Positions 33,884-42,568 of a DNA stretch of 64,000 nt are shown piece by piece (position 1 is the stretch's first letter; every line of letters starts with the position of its first letter). Origin of the DNA: Chryseobacterium indologenes (lineage in GTDB: Bacteria; Bacteroidota; Bacteroidia; Flavobacteriales; Weeksellaceae). The notes beneath the pieces were generated by a model. It did not search any database, was not told the origin of the DNA, and worked only from the letters and a program-made list of their open reading frames with translations. Location: positions 62,001-126,000 of the forward strand of contig NZ_CP018786.1 in the NCBI RefSeq assembly GCF_002025665.1, given 5' to 3'. The position numbers and the translations under genes were made by a program.

Positions 33884-33911
33884 AACCCTGATGTTTAGTC
33901 AGGGTTCTTTT
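33884..33911. terminator. Intrinsic terminator between convergent genes
   Basis: AACCCTGA / TCAGGGTT with a 7-base loop is followed by CTTTTTG on the plus strand; on the minus strand the tail is a short T-run. Confidence 0.75.
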
Positions 33912-33915
33912 TGTA

Positions 33916-35445
33916 TTAATAATTTAATTTTTCCAGACGGATCTTATTAAACTTTTCTTTTTCATTATACTCACGAAGCAGGATGTAGCCTTCTTTTCCA
34001 ACGTATGGCGTTACTGCATAATTGTCTTTTTCAGAAATTGGAATAATCTCCTGTTTGAATTTTCCATCAATAATGGTATTGATAAACAAATTCCATCTTT
34101 TCTGCCTGGTAACTTCGTCTTTTTGATAGTCGCGGTAGAAAAATACTACATCTTTTCCACCGTTGAGGTATTGTGAGAAGAGATAATCACTGTTGACCCA
34201 TTTTGATTTTTCCTTTTCAAAAACCTGAACATTTTTCACTTTGAAATCTTTATCCGTGTAGATATACACAAGGTCGGTGGTTTTCGGAGCGTTGTATTGC
34301 CCTGCCGGTTTATATTTTTCGGATAAAATACCCACACTTCCATCGTTCATAAAGTACATATCTTTGGTCTGAAGCATATAACCGCTTTCTACCATTCCAT
34401 ATTTGTCGACCTTTGGAAGAAAAGCAGAAATATTGGGTTCATAATTGATTGCTTTCATATCTACCGAAAAATCAGATTTGTTGAGGATCATTCTTGCAAA
34501 TCCTACTGATTCTGAATCATCATAGTTTCTTCCCAGCAGAACTACTTTATCATCAAACGTTTTATCATTATCAAGTTTTCTGTAGTTGGAGTAGAAGGAT
34601 TCAATATTGTCTATTGTATCATCAGATAATCCGGTAATCGGTTTGTTGGATGTTTCTTTTCCGGTTTTCATGTCAAGAACCATGAGATTGAATGTCTTCT
34701 GCTTGTCATTCACTTTCTTCAGAATACAGTACATATAATTTTCGTCTCTTTCCAGAACGGATAAAGTGGTGTACAGTTTTTTACTTCCGTCCGTGTTGTA
34801 TTTGTATCTCCAGATTTCCTTTTTGTTGTCATCAAATCTCATGAGGCTGTTGCTGTTTTCGTACTTACCATAATCTTTGTATTCAACAGCAAAATAACCA
34901 CCTTCTTTCAGCTCACCTACCGCAGAAACATAGTTGTAGCCTTTCTCTTTTTTCTCATCACGGTTTTCCTTACGTTGTTCTTTCCAGCTCTTCGGTTCGT
35001 TGATTTCTTTGAAAGTACCATTTTCCAGGTAGTCGTAATATATTTTTCTGGTAATAGAGTTGGTTTTAGGATCTATCACCATAGAAACGGGAGTAAATAC
35101 TTCTCTGGTTTTTACCAGGGAATAGTCCATCATGGAAGGTTTTAAAATAATCTGTCCTTTAAAATCTACATATCCCAAATAAGAAGCAGCTGTTATATCT
35201 CCTTCAAACTCTTTATTGGCAACAGGGTTGAGGTTTTTGTCAAGGATGACATATTCAAACTTCTTGGTCTTGTCACTGGATTTACCGTAAGAATATAGAG
35301 AAACGTAGCCGTAAAGATTGTCTTTATCATCGAATAGAGCATTCATTCCCACGTGATCGCCGGCAGCGAGTGTCGTGAGGTCCTGAGTTTGAGAAAATGC
35401 AAATGTCTGGATGAGCCCAAACATCATCAGCGTTATTTTTTTCAT
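33916..35445 (-). CDS. Secreted protein, DUF6770-like
   Basis: The 509-residue protein has a signal peptide ending FAFSQ and a long beta-strand-rich body. Recurrent short blocks such as YVILDKNLNPVANKEF, VLGRNYDDSE and YIYTDKDFKVKNVQVFEK suggest a beta-propeller. I recall flavobacterial proteins of this kind as DUF6770, but could not confirm it. There are no catalytic residues to name. Confidence 0.65.
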   Translation of the reverse strand: MKKITLMMFGLIQTFAFSQTQDLTTLAAGDHVGMNALFDDKDNLYGYVSLYSYGKSSDKTKKFEYVILDKNLNPVANKEFEGDITAASYLGYVDFKGQIILKPSMMDYSLVKTREVFTPVSMVIDPKTNSITRKIYYDYLENGTFKEINEPKSWKEQRKENRDEKKEKGYNYVSAVGELKEGGYFAVEYKDYGKYENSNSLMRFDDNKKEIWRYKYNTDGSKKLYTTLSVLERDENYMYCILKKVNDKQKTFNLMVLDMKTGKETSNKPITGLSDDTIDNIESFYSNYRKLDNDKTFDDKVVLLGRNYDDSESVGFARMILNKSDFSVDMKAINYEPNISAFLPKVDKYGMVESGYMLQTKDMYFMNDGSVGILSEKYKPAGQYNAPKTTDLVYIYTDKDFKVKNVQVFEKEKSKWVNSDYLFSQYLNGGKDVVFFYRDYQKDEVTRQKRWNLFINTIIDGKFKQEIIPISEKDNYAVTPYVGKEGYILLREYNEKEKFNKIRLEKLNY

Positions 35446-35496
35446 GGTTAAAATTTGAGGGATAAAAGTAATAAATTAACCCATATGTTGCGAAAA

Positions 35497-35527
35497 ATAA
35501 AAAAGCCCTGAAAATAATTCCAGGACT
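35497..35527 (-). terminator. Intrinsic terminator
   Basis: On the minus strand AGTCCTG / CAGGGCT (one G-T pair, 10-base loop) is followed by TTTTTTATTTTT. It closes the lipoprotein gene 35550-36383. Confidence 0.7.
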
Positions 35528-35549
35528 TGCTATCTAAAATATAAAATAA

Positions 35550-36383
35550 TTAATAGTATTCGTAAAGCCAGTTATGAGTACTTGTTCCATAACCTGAACT
35601 TTCATAAGTAGTAACAGCTTTGGTAGGATAGTTATCTCCGTTAAGCGTGTAAACGGCAGTGATTTTGTTCGTTCCATTGGATGAACCGGAATAACTCTCG
35701 GTTTGATTCAATAAATTATTATAGCCTATTTGGCCATCACTTACATCAAATAAATTGATCTTAACAAAACCTTTTATACCTTTCATCGGACTATTGAAGG
35801 TGTCATAAGTATTGGTGATATTGTAGGTAACTCCGTTATAAGTATATTTGGCTGAAGCCACATTTCCGGCATTGGTTAAATTAACATCCACCTGTGCAAA
35901 TACAAGATTGGAATATGTTCCTGTCGCAGGATTATAAGTTCCGCTTTTATACTCATCAAACTGAACATGGGTATCACTGAGATACTGATAGATTTTGGTA
36001 TAGGTAAGGGTTCCCTGCTCTTTATCAGTTATCTTTTCCGTTGAAAGCCTTCCATTAGAATAGGTGAATTCTCTCATAAGAACCAGAGCACCACCAATAA
36101 ATTCTTCTGTTTTAGCAATATAATCTCCACTGTAAGTATAAACAACTCTATCATCATCCAGTGCATTATAAGTTTCTGCAAGTTTATCGCCATTGTATTT
36201 GAATTCAACCACATAGGGCTGACCTCCCGGATTGACGTCCGTTGCTTTTTTTAAGAGATGAAAAGGACCGTTATTATTGTTCTGAGAATTATTGCTGTTG
36301 TCTCTGTGGTCGGCCGGATTATCATTAGACACACAACTTGAGAGCAATGCCACAGCAAGTGATGAAAACATCAGTTTTTTCAT
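35550..36383 (-). CDS. Lipoprotein with RHS-like short beta repeats
   Basis: The start at 36383 gives MKKLMFSSLAVALLSSC, a clean lipoprotein signal; an open extension to 36425 has no such feature. After an Asn-rich linker (about 25-40), the protein shows repeated YTYSGDYIAKTE / FTYSNGRLSTEKI / YTYNGVTYNI blocks of the type found in YD/RHS-like and DUF4595 proteins. It is predicted to sit on the cell envelope. No partner is evident. Confidence 0.75.
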   Translation of the reverse strand: MKKLMFSSLAVALLSSCVSNDNPADHRDNSNNSQNNNNGPFHLLKKATDVNPGGQPYVVEFKYNGDKLAETYNALDDDRVVYTYSGDYIAKTEEFIGGALVLMREFTYSNGRLSTEKITDKEQGTLTYTKIYQYLSDTHVQFDEYKSGTYNPATGTYSNLVFAQVDVNLTNAGNVASAKYTYNGVTYNITNTYDTFNSPMKGIKGFVKINLFDVSDGQIGYNNLLNQTESYSGSSNGTNKITAVYTLNGDNYPTKAVTTYESSGYGTSTHNWLYEYY

Positions 36384-36462
36384 GGTTATTATTAGTTTAG
36401 TTTTTAGTCCGCTAAAAATAATCATTTTTATGGTATGTTGATCCGGAATGTCCTAAAAATAA

Positions 36463-36490
36463 AAAAGCCCTGAAAAACAGGGCTTTTTAT
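36463..36490 (-). terminator. Intrinsic terminator of glyS
   Basis: AGCCCTG / CAGGGCT with a loop of five identical bases is flanked by T/A runs on both sides. It immediately follows the glyS stop on the minus strand. Confidence 0.88.
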
Positions 36491-38031
36491 TATAATTGAG
36501 AAAGTAAATTTCTGAAGTTTGTTTTCTCATCAATGATTCTTCTCAACTCTGAAACAGGAACTCTTTCCTGCTGCATTGTGTCTCTGTCTCTGATGGTTAC
36601 CGTGTGATCAACTAAAGAGTCGTGATCTATAGTGATACAGTATGGAGTACCAATGGCATCCTGTCTTCTGTAACGTTTTCCGATTGCATCTTTCTCTTCG
36701 TAGAATAAGTTGAAATCATATTTCAGGTCATTGAAGATCTTTTCTGCATATTCTGCTAAACCGTCTCTCTTCATCAATGGAAGAATAGCAGCTTTAATTG
36801 GTGCCAATGCCGGAGGTAACGATAAAACTGTTCTTTCTGAACCGTCTTCTAATGTTTCGTCTTTTAAACAATGAGAGAATATGGAAAGGAATAATCGGTC
36901 TAAACCTACAGAAGTTTCCACTACATAAGGAACATAATTTTCGTTTCTCTCAGGATCAAAGAACTGAAGTTTTCTTCCGGAGAATTCTTCATGTGCTTTT
37001 AAGTCGAAATCCGTTCTTGAGTGAATCCCTTCCAGTTCTTTAAATCCGAATGGGAAGTTAAACTCAATATCAGCGGCAGCATTCGCATAGTGAGCAAGCT
37101 TTTCATGATCATGGAATCTGTAGTTCTCATTACCCAAACCTAAAGCTCTGTGCCAGTTCAGACGTTTCTGTTTCCACTGCTCGTAGAATTCAAGTTCTGT
37201 ACCCGGAGCAACAAAAAACTGCATTTCCATCTGTTCGAATTCACGCATTCTGAAAATAAACTGTCTTGCAACAATCTCGTTTCTGAAGGCTTTACCAATC
37301 TGTGCAATACCGAAAGGAAGTTTATGACGTGAAGTTTTCTGTACATTCAGGAAGTTAACGAAGATACCCTGAGCTGTTTCAGGTCTCAGATAAAGATCCA
37401 TTGCACTGTCTGCAGAAGCTCCCAGCTTTGTTCCGAACATCAGGTTGAACTGTCTTACTTCTGTCCAGTTTTTAGAACCTGTATCAGGATCTGCAATTTC
37501 AAGCTCTTCAATCAAAGCTTTTACATCAGCAAGGTCTTCATTTTCCAGAGATTTAGCCAGTCTTGAAAGAATTGCTTCTCTTTTTGCTCTGTATTCCAGA
37601 ATTTTTGGATTCGTAGCAACAAACTGATCTTTATCGAAAGCCTCACCGAATCTTTTCGCTGCCTTTTCGATTTCTTTATTCTCTTTATCTTCAATTTTAG
37701 CACAATAATCTTCCACCAAAACGTCTGCTCTGAAACGTTTCTTAGAATCTTTATTATCAATCAATGGATCGTTGAAAGCGTCTACGTGGCCTGATGCTTT
37801 CCATGTTGTTGGATGCATAAGGATCGCTGAATCAATGCCGACAATATTTTCGTTAAGCTGTACCATAGCTTTCCACCAATATTGTTTGATATTATTTTTA
37901 AGTTCGGCACCGTTCTGTCCATAATCATAAACAGCGGATAAACCATCATAGATCTCACTCGATGGGAAAATAAAACCATATTCTTTAGCGTGAGAAATCA
38001 CTTTCTTGAAAACATCTTCTTGCTTTGCCAT
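36490..38031 (-). CDS. glyS: Glycine-tRNA ligase, single-chain class II type
   Basis: The 513-residue synthetase joins glycine to tRNA-Gly. It is the alpha2 (eukaryote/archaeal-like) form used by Bacteroidota. Class II motifs are present: SSEIYDGLSAVYDYG near the start, MHPTTWKASGHVDAF, the motif 2 region RNEIVARQFIFRMREFEQMEMQFF, and EGIHSRTDFDLKAHEEFSG. Motif 3 is RLFLSIF, and the anticodon-binding end contains YCITIDHDSL and TIRDRDTMQQ. Its length is normal. Confidence 0.96.
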   Translation of the reverse strand: MAKQEDVFKKVISHAKEYGFIFPSSEIYDGLSAVYDYGQNGAELKNNIKQYWWKAMVQLNENIVGIDSAILMHPTTWKASGHVDAFNDPLIDNKDSKKRFRADVLVEDYCAKIEDKENKEIEKAAKRFGEAFDKDQFVATNPKILEYRAKREAILSRLAKSLENEDLADVKALIEELEIADPDTGSKNWTEVRQFNLMFGTKLGASADSAMDLYLRPETAQGIFVNFLNVQKTSRHKLPFGIAQIGKAFRNEIVARQFIFRMREFEQMEMQFFVAPGTELEFYEQWKQKRLNWHRALGLGNENYRFHDHEKLAHYANAAADIEFNFPFGFKELEGIHSRTDFDLKAHEEFSGRKLQFFDPERNENYVPYVVETSVGLDRLFLSIFSHCLKDETLEDGSERTVLSLPPALAPIKAAILPLMKRDGLAEYAEKIFNDLKYDFNLFYEEKDAIGKRYRRQDAIGTPYCITIDHDSLVDHTVTIRDRDTMQQERVPVSELRRIIDEKTNFRNLLSQL

Positions 38032-38081
38032 AATTTTTTAACGTCTGATATGCAAAAATAATGTTTTTTATTGGGAAAATA

Positions 38082-38282
38082 TTAATACCTGTAAGAACCT
38101 ACATTAGAGATGGTCATCAAAAAGCATCCTCCCACACCAATGATAAATAAAATACCGGCAATAATAAACAGTAATATCTTTGTTATTCTGTATTTTTTTA
38201 AGGGAACAAAAAGAATTGTAGTAATCGTTATAACAACAGCGATCACAATTAATTTCACAAAAAAACCAAAATAGTCTGTCAT
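38082..38282 (-). CDS. Small membrane protein, 66 aa
   Basis: This 66-residue protein has two hydrophobic helices (about 9-26 and 36-56) linked by a basic loop (LKKYRITK), with a C-terminal tail NVGSYRY. It is positioned between glyS and the esterase gene and transcribed toward glyS. It is probably real because its hydrophobic pattern is clear and nothing else covers the region, but no function is known. Confidence 0.55.
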   Translation of the reverse strand: MTDYFGFFVKLIVIAVVITITTILFVPLKKYRITKILLFIIAGILFIIGVGGCFLMTISNVGSYRY

Positions 38283-38491
38283 TTTTTTAAATTAAAGTAA
38301 AACCTTTTACTAATATACCCCTTTTATTTGAAGTGTAATGAAGGAGCCGGGAACCTGCTTTTCACTCTATCTTTTGCGTTGCAAAAGGATGCCGTTACAA
38401 TCAGGGCTAAATAGTAACAGCATAAAAAATCTTTCATTATTATCTTGTTTTGAGACAATTTACCGACATTTGGTTTACCTAAAATATCACA

Positions 38492-39547
38492 ATGAAAAAA
38501 TCAGGATTCCTATTGGTAATGTTTGTCTTGTTGGCTCAGTTTTTATGGGCACAAAAAATTCCTGAAGGAAAGGTGGTGACAACCTATATTACAGCCAAAA
38601 CTTTACAGAATAAAGTGGGTGAAAATCCCAGACGCAGAGTATCAGTCTATCTTCCCCCGGATTATGAAAAATCTTCAAAAAGATATCCTGTTATTTATTT
38701 TTTGCATGGCTTTTTCTGGAATGACAGTTTATTGGTCAGCAGAGATAAGATGAATCATATTATTGACCGGGCTGTCAGCTCTAAAAAAATAAAACCCGTT
38801 ATTATGGTAATGCCGGATGAGAGCACCGTGTTTAAAGGAAGCTTTTATACCAATTCAAAATCTTCAGGAAACTGGTCAGATTTTACATCCATTGAGCTGG
38901 TAGATTTTATTGATAAGAACTACAGAACCATTGCCGATAAAGACAGTCGGGGAATTACCGGGCATTCAATGGGAGGAAATGGAGCTTTGCGGAATGCTTT
39001 TCTGCATCCTGAAGTCTTTTCTTCTGTTTATGCACTTTCTCCCGGAATTATTGATGCCCAATTTTTTACACTCAATGAAATTGATTTGTATAAAAACATG
39101 AACAGTATTAAAGATATTACCGATCTTTCAAAACGAGAACATGCAAGAACTAATATTATTTTCGCCATTGCAAGAGCTTATAACGGAAACGAAAATAAAC
39201 CTCCATTCTATGCAGATTTTCCTTATTCTTTTGAAGGAAATGATTTGAAAGTTAATGCTTCTGTCGTTCAGGAATTAAAAAAAAATTCTACCTCTGAATT
39301 AATTTTTTCACATTACGACAACATTAAAAAACTGAAAGCCATAAAATTTGACTGGGGTAGGAATGATGAGTTAAAACACATTCCCATAAGTTGTATGAAT
39401 TTGAGCAAAAATCTTGAAATGCTGAAAATAAAACATGAAGCAGAAGAATATATAGGCACGCACGGCAGTGAGGTCAGTAAGGAAAACGGAAGAATTGAAA
39501 ATCAAATGCTGCCATTTTTTAATGAACATCTGATATTTGAGGAATAA
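38492..39547 (+). CDS. Secreted alpha/beta-hydrolase esterase, esterase D-like
   Basis: The 351-residue protein has a signal peptide (MKKSGFLLVMFVLLAQFLWAQ) and an alpha/beta-hydrolase core. The first strand block is RYPVIYFLHGFFW, the catalytic serine is in GITGHSMGGNGAL (about residue 155), and IGTHG near the end supplies the histidine. Such enzymes cleave short acyl esters or carbohydrate-linked acyl groups. The substrate is unknown. Confidence 0.85.
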   Translation: MKKSGFLLVMFVLLAQFLWAQKIPEGKVVTTYITAKTLQNKVGENPRRRVSVYLPPDYEKSSKRYPVIYFLHGFFWNDSLLVSRDKMNHIIDRAVSSKKIKPVIMVMPDESTVFKGSFYTNSKSSGNWSDFTSIELVDFIDKNYRTIADKDSRGITGHSMGGNGALRNAFLHPEVFSSVYALSPGIIDAQFFTLNEIDLYKNMNSIKDITDLSKREHARTNIIFAIARAYNGNENKPPFYADFPYSFEGNDLKVNASVVQELKKNSTSELIFSHYDNIKKLKAIKFDWGRNDELKHIPISCMNLSKNLEMLKIKHEAEEYIGTHGSEVSKENGRIENQMLPFFNEHLIFEE

Positions 39548-39559
39548 TCAAAAAACCTC

Positions 39560-39567
39560 TACTTTTG
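39560..39567 (+). promoter_or_regulatory. -7 promoter box of truC, with almost no leader
   Basis: TACTTTTG ends 4 bases before the ATG at 39572. With the usual distance to the start of transcription, the truC mRNA would begin at or very close to the start codon. Confidence 0.6.
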
Positions 39568-39571
39568 CATC

Positions 39572-40267
39572 ATGTTAGAAATTCTTTATCGTGACGAACA
39601 TATTATAGCCATTAACAAGCCCAGCGGATTACTGGTTCATAAATCTTTCTATGCGGGAGAAGCTGATACCTATGCTATTCAGGAATTGAAGAAGCAGATT
39701 GGGCAAAAAGTGTATCCAGTACATAGATTAGACCGGAAAACGTCAGGTGTTCTGCTGTTTACTTTAGATAAAGATACTCTTAGAATCATGAGTGAACAGT
39801 TTGCATCACGAGAAGTGGAGAAAAAATATCTGGCCATTCTTCGTGGCTGGACAAAAGAAGAAGAAACCATTGATTATGATTTAGTTAATGAAAATGAGGT
39901 TAAACAAAACGCCATTACTAACTATCGCCGTTTGCAGACTTCAGAAATAGATTTACCTTTTTTAAAACATCAGACTTCAAGGTATTGTCTGGTAGAAGCC
40001 ATTCCTGAAACAGGAAGATTTCATCAGTTGAGAAAACATTTTAAACATATTCTCCATCCTATTTTAGGTTGCAGAAAGCACGGCTGCAATAAACAAAATA
40101 AACTGTGGCTCCAAACATTTGAGATCAGCAAAATGACGCTTCACGCCCATCAGTTGATTTTTAATCATCCTGTTTCTAACGAAAGAATTACCGTAAATGC
40201 GACTATTGATGAAGAGTTCAAAAGAGTAGGGGATATTCTGAAGTTTGATCTGAGTGCTTATTCTTAA
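39572..40267 (+). CDS. truC: tRNA pseudouridine(65) synthase
   Basis: The 231-residue RluA/TruC-type enzyme carries VHRLDRKTSGVLLF with the catalytic aspartate, followed by KKYLAILRG, and ends with FHQLRKHFKHILHPILGCRKHG. It starts directly with ILYRDEHIIAINKPSGLLVH, without an S4 domain, which favours TruC (U65 of tRNA) over RluB/RluD types. The distinction from other RluA members rests on this and on the TruC-like CRKHG motif. Confidence 0.88.
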   Translation: MLEILYRDEHIIAINKPSGLLVHKSFYAGEADTYAIQELKKQIGQKVYPVHRLDRKTSGVLLFTLDKDTLRIMSEQFASREVEKKYLAILRGWTKEEETIDYDLVNENEVKQNAITNYRRLQTSEIDLPFLKHQTSRYCLVEAIPETGRFHQLRKHFKHILHPILGCRKHGCNKQNKLWLQTFEISKMTLHAHQLIFNHPVSNERITVNATIDEEFKRVGDILKFDLSAYS

Positions 40268-40282
40268 TGTTATTTGTAAATA

Positions 40283-40451
40283 TTTTTTAACGCAATGTTC
40301 ACTAAGAATGTATTTAAATGTTTACTTTTCGAACGTTAAGGCACTTTGTTCAGCAAAAACTAATAGCGTGTACTTCGCTTAGTGAAACGCCCTTGCGAAC
40401 CAAAATGTTTTCAGGATGGTCATCTTTCTTTGCGGTCGTAGCGTTAAAAAA
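40283..40451. repeat. Intergenic element with 11-bp terminal inverted repeats
   Basis: The interval 40268-40580 (313 bases) has no gene. It contains TTTTTTAACGC at 40283-40293 and its exact reverse complement at 40441-40451, enclosing 147 bases. Internally there are short matches on opposite strands such as CACTAAG / CTTAGTG. It looks like a decayed miniature repeat of the kind scattered between genes in this group; copies elsewhere in the genome cannot be seen here. Confidence 0.55.
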
Positions 40452-40557
40452 TCCCACTGATTGTTGAATATATAGTTGTTTTCCAGCTTATAGATACTAT
40501 AGATCAGACATTTTGATAAAATATCATAGGTTAATCAAGTATTAATTTTAAAATGAG

Positions 40558-40565
40558 TATTTTTG
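40558..40565 (+). promoter_or_regulatory. -7 promoter box of pyrD
   Basis: TATTTTTG matches TAnnTTTG and lies 15 bases before the ATG at 40581. Confidence 0.6.
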
Positions 40566-40580
40566 TAAAACTTTTTTTCA

Positions 40581-41618
40581 ATGTACAAATCGCTCATTCG
40601 TCCGATCCTTTTCAAATTTGATCCTGAAGAAGTTCATCATTTTACATTTTCAATGCTTAAAAATTTTGGATTTCTTACTAAATTATTTTTCCCCAAACCT
40701 ATTGAAGACAAACGTCTGGAAAGAGAAGTTTTCGGATTGAAATTTAAAAATCCTGTAGGACTGGCGGCCGGTTTCGATAAAAATGCAGTGTTATTTAACG
40801 AATTGGGAGATCTTGGTTTTGGATTTGTAGAAATTGGAACGGTTACCCCAAGAGCTCAGGCCGGAAATCCCAAGAAAAGATTGTTCCGTCTTATTGAAGA
40901 TGGTGGAATCATCAACAGAATGGGATTCAACAATGATGGTCTTGAAGCAGCTATTGAAAAACTGAAATCCAATAAAGGGAAAATAATCATCGGAGGAAAC
41001 ATCGGGAAAAATACAGACACAAGTCCGGAAAATTATACCCAGGATTACTTAGACTGCTTTGAAGGTCTTCATCCTCATGTAGATTACTTTGTCCTGAATG
41101 TAAGCTGCCCGAATGTTGGAAGCCACGCCAAGCTTGAAGACGTAGACTATCTGAGAGAGCTGATTACAGAAGTGAAAAAAATAAACCAGTCAAAATCTGT
41201 ACAGAAACCTATACTGCTTAAAATTGCACCGGATTTGAATAACAATCAATTGGATGAAATCATTGAACTGATCGCAGAAACAAAGATTGATGGTATCGTA
41301 GTGTCCAATACTTCAGTAAACAGAGAAGGGCTGAAAGCTTCTCCTGAAGTTTTAGAACAGATAGGAAATGGTGGATTAAGCGGGAAACCTATCCGTGAGA
41401 GAAGTACCAAAATGATCAAATATCTTGCTGATAAAAGCAACAGAGCATTCCCAATCATTGGAGTAGGAGGAATCCACTCTGCTAAAGATGCGATGGAGAA
41501 GTTAGATGCAGGAGCTACACTGGTTCAGTTGTACACAGGATTTATTTATGAAGGTCCGGAACTGATCAATGAAATCAATCAGGAGCTTCTGAAAAGAGCA
41601 AGCAGATTACCGAGATAA
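40581..41618 (+). CDS. pyrD: Dihydroorotate dehydrogenase (quinone), class 2
   Basis: The 345-residue FMN enzyme oxidises dihydroorotate to orotate in pyrimidine synthesis and passes electrons to quinone at the membrane. The N-terminal segment [21 protein letters not shown] is the amphipathic quinone-binding region of class 2. FMN and substrate motifs are [33 protein letters not shown] with the catalytic serine, and [22 protein letters not shown]. Its length and order are typical. Confidence 0.96.
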   Translation: MYKSLIRPILFKFDPEEVHHFTFSMLKNFGFLTKLFFPKPIEDKRLEREVFGLKFKNPVGLAAGFDKNAVLFNELGDLGFGFVEIGTVTPRAQAGNPKKRLFRLIEDGGIINRMGFNNDGLEAAIEKLKSNKGKIIIGGNIGKNTDTSPENYTQDYLDCFEGLHPHVDYFVLNVSCPNVGSHAKLEDVDYLRELITEVKKINQSKSVQKPILLKIAPDLNNNQLDEIIELIAETKIDGIVVSNTSVNREGLKASPEVLEQIGNGGLSGKPIRERSTKMIKYLADKSNRAFPIIGVGGIHSAKDAMEKLDAGATLVQLYTGFIYEGPELINEINQELLKRASRLPR

Positions 41619-41622
41619 AAAT

Positions 41623-41652
41623 AAAAGAGAGTTCATTGGACTCTCTTTTTTA
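41623..41652. terminator. Bidirectional intrinsic terminator
   Basis: AAAAGAGAGT / ACTCTCTTTT with a 7-base loop and T-runs on both strands lies between the convergent pyrD and the secreted protein ending at 41650. Confidence 0.85.
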
Positions 41653-42540
41653 TTTTGATTTTACAACGGATGCATTTTTTAAATCTACGGCAAGCGTATG
41701 GGCAGGAGTGCTTTCTGACTTGTTGATTTTATATTGAATCGTTTGTTTGTCTTTGGATTTTGTTTTGGTAACATCATAAATATTTTCCCAACAGCTTTCA
41801 ATCAGGAATTCCTCATAGTTTTTATAGTTCCAGTCTTTTGTGAAATAGATAACTCTATAGCCTTTTTCTCCATTGCTTGCCCCACATTGCCCACAGGCAT
41901 TAAAATTTGATATTTGCTCAAAATAAAGCAAAACCCTGTTTCCATTTTCCCCTGAAGAATAGGAGATCAGTTCATTTCCGCCTGCTTTATTAATGAAATC
42001 ATAGGTATTGATCTTTTTATTATTCGGTAAAAACAGATAATTGTTAAGACGGTAAATCATCGTATTGCCTGTAAATAATTTTGCAGACTGGGATTTTTTG
42101 CCCAAATAAAAATGTCCGGGAATTGGGTTATTTTTAAGAGTTGATTGATCAAATATAATAGACTCATTGGGTGTTAATTTTTGAGCTATTTCATCAGTCT
42201 TTTCTACTTTCTGAAGAGAAGTAATCTGTTCTTTTAAAAGCTTCGAATTCTGTTTTTGTTTTGTTCCAAAGTTATACAGCAACAGACTTCCATAATAGTC
42301 ATATATTCCGGTAAGCGGGATTTTCTTTTTGTATTTATCATAATAGTACCATCCATCCACATAATGCTGATACTGATTGCAGTCTACAACGCCTGTATAA
42401 TTGAGTTCTATGGTAATAGGCACTCCGTTGATCTCTCCGGTAAAAGTCTGCGAAGAATCGGTTACTTTCTTTAATTCAACTTTTTGACCGAGAAAAAATG
42501 TGAGGAAAAAGAAAAAGAAGACACTGAAAATTTTTTTCAT
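41650..42540 (-). CDS. Secreted protein of unknown function
   Basis: The 296-residue protein starts with a strongly phenylalanine-rich signal (MKKIFSVFFFFFLTFFLGQ). A tyrosine-rich region (about 55-95) follows, and a segment FNACGQCGASNGEKGYR near 215 has a CxxC pair that might bind metal or form a disulfide. No family is recognised. It lies 28 bases downstream of the DUF445 gene and could be co-transcribed with it. Confidence 0.7.
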   Translation of the reverse strand: MKKIFSVFFFFFLTFFLGQKVELKKVTDSSQTFTGEINGVPITIELNYTGVVDCNQYQHYVDGWYYYDKYKKKIPLTGIYDYYGSLLLYNFGTKQKQNSKLLKEQITSLQKVEKTDEIAQKLTPNESIIFDQSTLKNNPIPGHFYLGKKSQSAKLFTGNTMIYRLNNYLFLPNNKKINTYDFINKAGGNELISYSSGENGNRVLLYFEQISNFNACGQCGASNGEKGYRVIYFTKDWNYKNYEEFLIESCWENIYDVTKTKSKDKQTIQYKINKSESTPAHTLAVDLKNASVVKSK

Positions 42541-42568
42541 GGTTGAGTTATCGTGGATTTTAGTTTTT

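Noticed and set aside
38338..38565. 75-residue frame in front of the esterase gene
   Set aside because: It overlaps the signal peptide region of the clear esterase gene in another frame and has no coding features.
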